DNA of 8,251 nucleotides from Verrucomicrobiota bacterium (GTDB lineage Bacteria > Verrucomicrobiota > Verrucomicrobiia > Opitutales > UBA953), in the NCBI GenBank assembly GCA_009917805.1, contig RGES01000052.1:1-8251 (forward strand), given 5' to 3'. Below the pieces are notes generated by a model. It worked only from the letters and a program-made list of their open reading frames with translations, made no database searches and was not told the DNA's origin. The stretch's first letter is position 1; each line of letters starts with the position of its first letter. The translations under genes and the position numbers were made by a program. This document shows, one piece after another, positions 1 through 8,251 of the stretch.

Positions 1-1
1 G

Positions 2-1408
2 AACGTCGACCCCTACGTGAAGAAGGGCGACCCCGCCAGCGGCCTGCTGCCCGGCATCGAGAAGGAAGCCCCCGGACCCGACGGCTCCGGCGACCGCAAG
101 GTCCAGGCCTATAACTTCCGCATGTGCACGACGGACGTCCCGGCCAACCGCCGCGACTGGGAGAAGCCGGCCAACTACGACGAGCGCTGGTATGAACTCG
201 CCCTCCGCAACGCCGAAGCGGGCGAGGACCGCATCTCCTGGGCGCCGACGCCGATGCCGAACCGGAAAACCGACACGAACAACAACTTCGCGATCAGCAC
301 CGACTTCATCGGCCAGAACTGGGACTACGCCGAAGCCGACTACGCCACCCGCGCCAAGATCTGGCAGGCACACGAAGATTGGCAGAAGGGGCTGATGTGG
401 ACCTACGCCTACCATCCCCGCGTGCCGGAGAAGATGCGACTGGCCTTCCAGCGCCTCGGCCTGGCGAAGGACGAGTTCCTCGATAACGGCAACTGGCCCC
501 GTCAGCTCTACGTCCGCGAAGCCCGCCGCATGATCTCCGACTACGTGATGTCCGAGAAGAACTGCCGTCGCGTCGAAGTCATCGAGGACTCCGTCGGCAT
601 GGGCGCCTACAACATGGACTCGCACCACATCCAGCGCTTCGTGACCAAGGAAGGCTTCGTGCGCAACGAGGGCGACGTCCAGGTCGGCAGCAAGCCCTAC
701 CCCGTCAGCTATCGCAGCCTCCGCCCCAAGGCCTCGGAATGCACCAACCTGCTCGTGCCGGTCTGCCTCAGCGCCAGCCACATCGCCTACGGCTCCATCC
801 GCATGGAGCCCGTCTTCATGGTCCTGGGCCAGTCCGCCGCCACCGCGGCCGGCCTCGCCATCGAACGAGGCATCACCGTCCAGGACGTCGACTACGGTGC
901 GCTCAAGGAACGCCTCCTCGCTTCCGGCCAGATGCTCGACTTCGTCGCCGCGCCTTCGGCCGGCGGTGGACAGGGTCTCGATAAGTCGAAGCTACCCGGT
1001 ATCGTCGTCGACGACGGCGAAGCCGTGCTCAAAGGCTTCGATCAGACCGGCCATGTGTCGGGTAACTTCGTCGGCGACGGCTACCGCCACGATGGCAACG
1101 CCGAGAAAGGCGCGATGTCCGCCCGCTTCACCCCTGCCCTGCCCGCCGCCGGCAAGTATCGGGTCGCCGTGTCCTACAGCGTGAACGGCAACCGCGCGAC
1201 CAACGTTCCGGTCACCATCCATCACTCCGGCGGCGAGACCAATGTCCTCGTGAACCAGAAGCTCAAGCCGAAGAGCGACGGGCCCTTCCATGTCGTCGGC
1301 ACCTTCGAGTTCGCCACCGGCAAGGACGGCTGGGTCGAGATCTCCAACGCCGGCACCGACGGCCACGTGATCGTCGACGCCGTGCAGTGGCTACCGGTCG
1401 GACGTTAA
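2..1408 (+). CDS. FAD-dependent oxidoreductase (FAD_oxidored family) with C-terminal golvesin/xanthan-lyase-like beta domain, 5'-partial
   Basis: The frame is open from base 2, before any start codon, so the gene begins upstream; the GTG at 17 is unlikely to be the true start. The visible 468 residues hold the C-terminal part of a FAD_oxidored-type protein. It includes the family-like stretch RMEPVFMVLGQSAATAAG (about residues 267-284), typical of the flavin-domain end of this family, followed by a helix ending near GQMLDF. Residues about 334-468 (VDDGEAVLKG through HVIVDAVQWLP) form a separate beta-rich module resembling the golvesin C-terminal/xanthan-lyase accessory domain. The N-terminal GxGxxG dinucleotide-binding motif and any signal peptide lie outside the window. 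Family knowledge: such proteins are common beside sulfatases in Planctomycetota and Verrucomicrobiota and are often misnamed xanthan lyase; their substrates are mostly unknown. A sulfatase operon starts 53 bp downstream, which suggests a role in glycan processing (inference). The family call is fairly sure; the reaction is not. Confidence 0.85.
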   Translation, partial: NVDPYVKKGDPASGLLPGIEKEAPGPDGSGDRKVQAYNFRMCTTDVPANRRDWEKPANYDERWYELALRNAEAGEDRISWAPTPMPNRKTDTNNNFAISTDFIGQNWDYAEADYATRAKIWQAHEDWQKGLMWTYAYHPRVPEKMRLAFQRLGLAKDEFLDNGNWPRQLYVREARRMISDYVMSEKNCRRVEVIEDSVGMGAYNMDSHHIQRFVTKEGFVRNEGDVQVGSKPYPVSYRSLRPKASECTNLLVPVCLSASHIAYGSIRMEPVFMVLGQSAATAAGLAIERGITVQDVDYGALKERLLASGQMLDFVAAPSAGGGQGLDKSKLPGIVVDDGEAVLKGFDQTGHVSGNFVGDGYRHDGNAEKGAMSARFTPALPAAGKYRVAVSYSVNGNRATNVPVTIHHSGGETNVLVNQKLKPKSDGPFHVVGTFEFATGKDGWVEISNAGTDGHVIVDAVQWLPVGR

Positions 1409-1461
1409 GCCGAACTTCAGCTGAACCTTTGGCGGTTGGCGGTGTTGCATGGTCATACCCC

Positions 1462-2834
1462 ATGCTACTCCGCCCCATACTAGCCGCCATCGCCTGCCTT
1501 TGCGCAGTCCATGCTCACGCTGAGACCGCGGAGAAGAAGCCGAACATCGTCTTCTTCCTGATCGACGACCTCGGCTACGCGGACTGCGGCTTCAACGGCG
1601 GCAAGCAGATCAAGACGCCGAACATCGACCGGCTCGCCAAGAGCGGCGCGATCATCGAAAGCCATTACGTCCAACCGGTCTGCTCCCCGACCCGCTCCAC
1701 CCTGCTGACCGGCCGCTATCCGACCCATACCGGCGTCTACACGATCGTGTCGCCCGGTGCGCCCTGGGGTCTGCCGCTCGCCGAACGCACGCTGGCCGAC
1801 GCCCTCCGCTCCGCCGGCTATCGCACCGCCCTCACCGGCAAGTGGCACCTCGGCGAATTCGAGAAAGCCTACCAGCCGAACGCACGCGGCTTCGATCACC
1901 AGTATGGCCATTTCTTCGGCATGCTGGACTACTTCACCCATGAGCGGCAGAACAAGCTCGACTGGTATCGCGACGGCGTGCCGCTCAAGGAGGAAGGTTA
2001 CACCACCCACCTGATCACCGCCGAGGCCTGCAAGGTGATCGCGGAGACCGGCAACGATAAACCCCTCTTCCTCTACGTCCCTTTCAATGGCGTCCACAGC
2101 CCTTTCCAGGTGCCGGAAAGCTACCTCAAGCCCTACGCAGCGCTTAAAGGCAATCGCCAGAAACTGGCCGGCATGCTCGCCGCCGTCGACGAAGCCATCG
2201 GCAAGATCGAAGACGCGCTCAGGAAGTCCGGACGCCTGGAGAACACGCTCATCGTCTTCTCCAGCGACAACGGCGGCCCGCCGCCCGGCGACAACACGCC
2301 CCTCCGCGATTTCAAAGGCTCGATCTACGAAGGCGGCACCCGGGCCGCGGCCTTCGCCACCTGGCCGGGTCGCATCCCGGCGGACAAACACGTGACCCAG
2401 CCCATGCACATGGTCGACTGGTATCCGACGCTGATCAAACTCGCCGGCGGCACCCTCGACCAGAAGCTGCCGGTCGACGGACTCGACGTCTGGCCGATGC
2501 TGACCAAAGGCGCGCCCACGCCGCACGACGCCATCCTTTCCGTCTCGACCCAAGGCCCGACGCGCGCCGCGGTCCGCATGGGCGATTGGAAACTGATGGT
2601 GAGCGGGAACGCCGACGCCGATAGCGGCGAAGACGATGGCGCCACGAAAGCGAAAAAGAAAGGCAAGGCTGCCGCCGGGAAGTATGAGCCGGTGGCGCTC
2701 TACAACCTCGCCGACGATCCTTCGGAATCCAAGAACCTGGCCGCCGCCCAGCCCGACCGCGTCAAGGCCATGCGCGCCCGGCTCGCCGAACTGCTCAAAG
2801 GCGCCGCACCCTCCGGCGCAGACATCTCCAAGAA

Positions 2835-2838
<4 letters not shown>
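1462..2838 (+). CDS. Secreted S1-type sulfatase 1, arylsulfatase B-like
   Basis: This 458-residue sulfatase probably hydrolyses sulfate esters on a glycan outside the cytoplasm. I chose the ATG at 1462 because it gives a clean signal peptide (MLLRPILAAIACLCAVHAHA, likely cut before ETAEKK). An in-frame GTG at 1387 would add a non-signal-like extension overlapping the previous gene. Visible motifs are the metal-binding PNIVFFLIDDLG (27-38), the formylglycine motif C74-S-P-T-R78 with STLLTGR, GKWHLG (126-131), NGVHSP, SSDNGG (267-272, D269/N270) and the C-terminal LYNLADDPSESKNLA. The sequence around PGAPWGLPL and the YxTHLITAEA segment resembles arylsulfatase B/I/J-type enzymes (N-acetylgalactosamine-4-sulfatase relatives), but substrate cannot be read from this. 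A charged, lysine/alanine-rich insert lies at about 384-407. Activity requires a formylglycine-generating maturase, which is not in the window. Its stop overlaps the start of the next sulfatase by 4 bp. No clear Shine-Dalgarno sequence is visible. Confidence 0.95.
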
Positions 2839-4291
<1,453 letters not shown>

Positions 4292-4292
<1 letters not shown>

Positions 4293-5746
4293 TGACGATG
4301 CCGAGGCGTTGGCTCAGCATCCTCTTACCGGCGATCCTCCTGCTCGTCTCGGCATCGACGCCCTGCCACGGGCAGCCGCAGCCCAACATCGTCTTCCTGC
4401 TGATCGACGACATGGGCTGGGGCGACTTCTCTTGCTTCGGCAACCGGGAAGCCAAGACGCCGAACATCGACCGGATGGCGGCCGAGGGCCTCCGCTTCTC
4501 CCAGTTCTACGTCAACGCCCCGATCTGCTCGCCCTCCCGCTGCGCCTTCGTGACCGGCCAATACCCGCAGCGCTGGCGGATCAACTCCTACCTGGACAAC
4601 CGGGCCGAGAACCTCCGCCGCGGCAACGCCCAGTGGCTCGACCTGAAGGCTCCGACCCTCGCCCGGACGCTCAAAGAAGCCGGCTATGCCACCGGACATT
4701 TCGGCAAATGGCACCTCGGCGGCCAACGCGACGTCGATGATGCCCCGGCCATCACGGCCTACGGCTACGACGCCTCGCTGACGAACTTCGAGGGCATGGG
4801 CCCTAAGCTGTTGCCGCTCACGTTGAAGCCCGGCGACAAGGAGCCGAAGAAGATCTGGGCGGACGCGGAACGCCTCGGCGGACCGGTGACCTGGATGAAC
4901 CGCACGGAGATCACGACGGGCTACGCCGACGCGGCCCTGAAATTCATCGATCAGGCCGCCGCGAAGCGGCAGCCCTTCTACGTCGACCTCTGGCCCGACG
5001 ATGTCCACAGCCCCTATTTTCCGCCGCTCGAGAAATGGTCTCCGGAGAAACACCAGATCTACCTCGCCGTCCTGGAAGAGATGGACCGGCAGCTTGGTCG
5101 CCTCTTCGAGCGGGTCCGCGCCGACGCCGCCCTGCGCGACAACACGGTGTTCGTGATCTGCTCCGATAACGGCCCCGAGCCGGGCGCCGGCAGCGCCGGC
5201 CCCTTCCGCGGCAAGAAATCCCAGCTCTTCGAAGGCGGCATCCGCTCCTCGCTCGTGGTCTGGGCCCCCGGGCTCATGGACAAAGCCAAGGTCGGCACGC
5301 TCGACGGTTCCTCGGTCTTCGCCGCGATCGACCTCGCACCCTCCCTGGCCCATCTCGCCGGCGCGGCTTCCCCGAGTGGCCTCGACGGCGCCGATCTTTC
5401 GTCGACCCTGCTCGGCCGCGCCTCCGCATCGCATCCTGGCGCGATCTGTTGGCGTCGACCCCCGGAACGGAAGGTCTGGCTACCCGCCCTGCCCGACCCT
5501 CAACCCGACCTCGCCGTGCGCGTAGGCAATTGGAAACTACTCTGCGAATATGATGGCTCCAAACCGTTACTGTACGACCTCTCGAAGGACCTAGGTGAGA
5601 CGAACAACCTCGCCGCCCAAGAGACCGCCGTCACCGAAAGCCTGATTGCCGCCGTTCTGGCCTGGCAACGCTCGATGCCCGCTGACAACGGCCCGACGCT
5701 CGGCGCCAACGCCACCCAGGGCGGCGCGAAGAAGAAAAAGAAGTGA
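4292..5746 (+). CDS. Secreted S1-type sulfatase 3
   Basis: A 484-residue sulfatase whose ATG shares one base with the preceding stop (TGATG), consistent with termination-reinitiation; the ATG at 4298 (residue 3) is an alternative start. The signal peptide spans roughly residues 1-27 (core LSILLPAILLLVSAS, likely cut near CHG/QPQ). Motifs are PNIVFLLIDDMGWGD (31-45), formylglycine motif C79-S-P-S-R83, GKWHLGG (138-144, K139/H141), DDVHSPYFPP, CSDNGPEPG (D292/N293), FRGKKSQLFEGG (K308) and the C-terminal LYDLSKDLGETNNLA. The residues expected for metal and sulfate binding are therefore present. The protein ends in GGAKKKKK, an unusual lysine tail. It is an arylsulfatase A-like S1 enzyme; I cannot assign the subfamily or substrate. 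It is the last gene of the run, and its stop is 3 bp from the end of the convergent hydrolase remnant. Confidence 0.94.
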
Positions 5747-5749
5747 CGC

Positions 5750-6769
5750 CTACTTGGCGGCCTTGGCCTGCTCGCGCGCGAGCCCGTCGAGATATGTGAA
5801 ATCCGGCCGAGGCATGTCCATCTTCCGGGCAAGCCAGAGATAAGCGGACTTCAAGGCATCCCAAGAGGGCTGATGTCCGGTGTGATGATCGAACATCTCG
5901 ATGGAATCCTCCTTGCCGTAAGGTGCACCTTGCGCGCCTCGGCGAGGTAAGGCCAGCTGGCGGCCTGGCTGTCATATTGTCCGGCGATCAGGAAGAAGGC
6001 GGTCGGCGCGGCGCAGGCGAGCAGTTGCTCGTGCGACAGCCCCTCCGCCCGCATCGTCTTGAGCCTGGGACCAAAATACCACGCGTCACCCCAGTTGGTC
6101 GAATCCCACGCGATGCCGAAATCGCTCGCGACGGCCGCCTTGAAACGGGAATCGAGGCAGCCCGCGTAGAAAGCCATCTTGCCGCCGAGCGAATGGCCCA
6201 TCACCGCGATGCGCCCGGGGTCGACGCTGTCGCACCCACGCAAGGCTTCCGCCGCCAGCCGGGTGTCATGGGTCAGCTTGCCCATCCCCGTCCACTGCGG
6301 ATGCTGCTTCGCGAGCTTCGCGGCGGCGTCGCGCCAGACACCCATGCCGCCCTTGCTCGCGGCCTGCTCACCGCTCAGGGCCTAGCCTCGCCTTGGTCTT
6401 AAGGTCATAACCGCACATACGGTCCGGGTCGTAGAAAGGCACCACCACCCCGGCCGTCCGTCCCTTAAGCTTCAAAGGCTCCATGAGGAGGACCCGCTGC
6501 CAGGTGTCCGGTCCCGTGCGCTGGCGCAGGAGGACGCCCTTGAACTCCGACGTGATGAAGATCTCCACGGGTTCAGCCCGATAGTCCTCGAGCACACGAG
6601 GATCGGAGTTTCCCCTCGACCCCAGCGCCTGCTCCCAACGGGCCAAAAGCGCTTCCCGCTTCGTCTTCCATGCGTCGATGCCTTCCCCGGGAGCCAGCAA
6701 GGGCTTCGGGGTCTCGGCCCGGAGCACGCCCGTGATCATAAGAAGACAAATGCCGAGGCGGGAGCGCAC
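5750..6769 (-). pseudogene. Broken secreted alpha/beta hydrolase (acetyl esterase/dienelactone hydrolase-like), two frame disruptions
   Basis: Three reading frames together give one exported alpha/beta hydrolase. Fragment 1 (about 6769-6371) has a signal-like start (RSRLGICLLMITGVLRA, cut before ETPK) and the family-like segment GVVVPFYDPDRMCGYDLKTKARL, then ends at TGA 6370-6368. Fragment 2 is open from just after a TAG at 6384-6382 and carries HPQWTGMGKL, the nucleophile elbow GHSLGG (Ser codon 6192-6190) and the acid-bearing AGQYDSQ (Asp codon 5973-5971). Near 5920 the frame changes again, and fragment 3 continues with YGKEDSIEMFDHHTGHQPSW, containing the expected catalytic His (5887-5873), to a TAG at 5752-5750. 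No ATG gives a proper signal peptide; GTG 6769, TTG 6778 or TTG 6835 are possible starts. The reconstructed protein would be shorter than the roughly 390 residues I expect for relatives, which suggests lost sequence at the first break. Relatives deacetylate or otherwise de-esterify glycans; a matching role here is inference. Sequencing error is an alternative to true decay, especially for the second break. Confidence 0.85.
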
Positions 6770-6892
6770 GCACGGCAATCTAGGCGGCCTGCCGGAGGTC
6801 GCAATCGCGAAGCATTTCCCGCTAATTGCTCGCAACCTCCCGCGGTCCGAATTGTCTCAACCGTAGACCGAGACCCCGCTCGGCCCCGCCTC
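6770..6892. promoter_or_regulatory. Divergent intergenic region between broken hydrolase and PSCyt protein
   Basis: This gap separates two divergently read genes, so any promoters for both should lie here. It is somewhat richer in A/T around 6810-6860 than the flanking genes. I could not find a convincing -35/-10 pair with normal spacing on either strand. A short inverted repeat (TTGC-TC-GCAA, 6826-6835) is too small to call an operator. If the hydrolase starts at TTG 6835, the gap shrinks to 57 bp. The regulatory role rests on position only. Confidence 0.3.
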
Positions 6893-8251
6893 ATGCTCCG
6901 CCTCTCGTCCGCTTGCCTGCTCGCCATGGCCGTCGCCCCGGCCGGCGCCGTCGACTTCAACCAGGAAGTCCGCCCGATCCTCGCCCAGCACTGCTTCGCC
7001 TGCCACGGCATGGATGAGCATTCCCGCAAGGCAAAGCTGCGCCTCGATCTTCCGGAATCCGCCCACGGCAAAGGCAAGTCCGGCGAACTCGCCATCGTCG
7101 CCGGACAGCCGGACAAGAGCGAGGTCGTCCGCCGCATCTTCTCACACGACGAGGACGAGCTCATGCCCCCGCCGGAGACCAAGAAGCCGATGTCCGAGAA
7201 GGAGAAGGCCGTACTCCGCGCCTGGATCGCCGAAGGCGGCCAATATCAGGCCCACTGGGCTTTCTCCGCGCCGAAGCAGGTGCCCTTGCCGCAGGCTGGC
7301 GTCCATCCCATCGACGCCTTCGTCCGCGCCCGACTCGCCAAGGAAGGCCTCAAGCCCTCGCCTGAGGCCGACCGCTACGTCCTCATCCGCCGCGTCTCCC
7401 TCGACCTCACCGGCGTGCCGCCGACGCCGGAGGAAGCCGACGCCTTCGTTAACGACAAATCCCCCGATGCTTACGAAAAGCTCGTCGATCGCCTGCTCGC
7501 CTCGCCGCGCTACGGCGAACGCTGGGCCCGTCGCTGGCTCGACCTCGCCCGCTACGCCGACACCAACGGTTTCGAGAAAGACCGCCCGCGCTCCATCTGG
7601 CCTTACCGCGACTGGGTCGTGAAGGCCCTCAACGCCGACCTGCCCTACGACCAGTTCAGCATCAAGCAGCTCGCCGGAGACCTCCTCCCCGGCGCCACGC
7701 CCGACGACCTCGTCGCCACGGGCTTCCATCGTAATTCGATGCTCAACGAGGAAGGCGGCGCCGACCCGAACGAATACCGCTTCTACGCCATGGTCGACCG
7801 CGTCGGCGTCACCGGCGCCACCTGGATGGGACTCACGCTCAACTGCGCCCAGTGCCATACGCACAAATACGACCCGGTCCTGCATACGGATTATTACTCC
7901 GTCATGGCGCTGCTCAACAACGCCGACGAACCGACGTACAACATTCCGCCCGCCGACCTGGAAGCCAGGCTGGCCGACCATGCGAAGCGAGTCCGCGTCG
8001 CCGAAGATTCGCTCGAAAGCAAGTTCCCCGGAGGCGCCGCCGCCGTGGAAAAACGTTTCGGAGAATGGCTCAACCAGGAAAGCCAGCGCGCTTCTAAGTG
8101 GGAGACCGTCACCCCGAGCAAGCTCAAGTCCACCCTGCCCACCCTCGACGTGCAGCCCGACGGCTTCATCCTCGGCGGCGGCGACATCACGAAGAGCGAC
8201 GTCTATGACCTGACCTTCGAACGCGCCGTCAAGGGCGCCGTCGCCATCCGC
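6893..8251 (+). CDS. Secreted PSCyt1-DUF1549 (PSCyt2) c-type cytochrome protein, 3'-partial
   Basis: The frame is open without a stop from ATG 6893 to the last base (453 codons), so the gene runs out of the window. A signal peptide (MLRLSSACLLAMAVAPAGA, cut before VDFNQ) precedes a planctomycete-type cytochrome c domain (PSCyt1, about 20-120). That domain has haem motif C34-F-A-C-H38 and the probable axial methionine M91 in LMPPPE. DUF1549/PSCyt2 follows (about 139-330), starting PIDAFVRARL, with the family-like RRVSLDLTGVPPTPEE and RYGERWARRWLDLARYAD, and ending in a second C318-A-Q-C-H322 followed by THKYDP. Residues after about 350 are a charged linker, then the start of a beta-rich segment. 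Full-length relatives are usually near 1,000 residues and end in DUF1553 (PSD1), which would lie beyond the window. The family occurs mainly in Planctomycetota and Verrucomicrobiota; its function is not established, though periplasmic electron transfer tied to polymer breakdown is often proposed. No Shine-Dalgarno sequence is visible. Confidence 0.93.
   Translation, partial: MLRLSSACLLAMAVAPAGAVDFNQEVRPILAQHCFACHGMDEHSRKAKLRLDLPESAHGKGKSGELAIVAGQPDKSEVVRRIFSHDEDELMPPPETKKPMSEKEKAVLRAWIAEGGQYQAHWAFSAPKQVPLPQAGVHPIDAFVRARLAKEGLKPSPEADRYVLIRRVSLDLTGVPPTPEEADAFVNDKSPDAYEKLVDRLLASPRYGERWARRWLDLARYADTNGFEKDRPRSIWPYRDWVVKALNADLPYDQFSIKQLAGDLLPGATPDDLVATGFHRNSMLNEEGGADPNEYRFYAMVDRVGVTGATWMGLTLNCAQCHTHKYDPVLHTDYYSVMALLNNADEPTYNIPPADLEARLADHAKRVRVAEDSLESKFPGGAAAVEKRFGEWLNQESQRASKWETVTPSKLKSTLPTLDVQPDGFILGGGDITKSDVYDLTFERAVKGAVAIR

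Noticed and set aside
1429..1442. Tandem TTGGCGG repeat (two copies) before sulfatase 1
   Set aside because: Only two 7-bp units, about 20 bp from the start codon, with no matching copy before other genes; not enough to call an operator or a ribosome binding site.
5703..5740. GC-rich inverted repeat (GCGCC...GGCGC) near the end of sulfatase 3 as a terminator
   Set aside because: It is followed by A/G-rich lysine codons on the + strand rather than a T-run, and lies inside the coding region.
5771..5782. Perfect 12-bp palindrome CTCGCGCGCGAG
   Set aside because: It lies in conserved codons of the hydrolase C-terminus (LAREQ), has no loop or T-run, and is expected by chance in GC-rich DNA.
5912..5925. 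Programmed ribosomal frameshift as an explanation for the second esterase break
   Set aside because: There is no slippery heptamer or evident stimulatory structure, and a second unrelated lesion lies upstream, so decay or sequencing error is simpler.
5923..6402. + strand open frame opposite the esterase remnant
   Set aside because: It is the complement of conserved hydrolase sequence including GHSLGG, and shows no family features.

Overview
The window is GC-rich with strong G/C bias at third codon positions. It carries a polysaccharide-processing locus typical of the PVC superphylum. The markers are clustered secreted S1-type sulfatases, a FAD-dependent oxidoreductase of the kind often mislabelled 'xanthan lyase', and a PSCyt1/DUF1549 cytochrome protein, a family largely confined to Planctomycetota and Verrucomicrobiota. 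Most starts lack a convincing Shine-Dalgarno sequence, which also fits that group. I favour Verrucomicrobiota or Planctomycetota but cannot go lower from this window.

Layout. On the + strand, 2-1408 is the 3' part of a FAD-dependent oxidoreductase with a golvesin/xanthan-lyase-type C-terminal beta domain. After a 53-bp gap come three complete exported sulfatases, at 1462-2838, 2835-4292 and 4292-5746. They are joined by 4-bp (ATGA) and 1-bp (TGATG) stop/start overlaps, so they very probably form one translationally coupled operon, perhaps with the oxidoreductase gene. All three keep the Cys-type C-x-P-x-R formylglycine motif and the other visible active-site signatures. They are clearly different subtypes rather than recent duplicates.

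Convergent to this, and only 3 bp from the last sulfatase stop, is a broken secreted alpha/beta-hydrolase (acetyl-esterase/dienelactone-hydrolase-like) gene on the - strand, about 6769-5750. Its conserved sequence continues through three reading frames. One lesion at about 6368-6385 combines a frame change with an apparent loss of roughly 30-45 codons. A second, at about 5920, looks like a single missing base just before the catalytic-histidine region. Divergent from it, starting at 6893 and running off the window, is a secreted PSCyt1-DUF1549 protein with two C-x-x-C-H haem motifs.

Together the genes look like an extracytoplasmic kit for stripping substituents from a sulfated, possibly acetylated, glycan: sulfatases for several sulfate positions, an esterase now apparently disabled, and redox proteins of uncertain substrate. 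No RNA gene, CRISPR array, insertion sequence or attachment site was seen. No wholly unknown system is evident. The most notable items are the broken esterase, and the lysine-rich inserts or tail in all three sulfatases (at the same C-terminal site in two of them).
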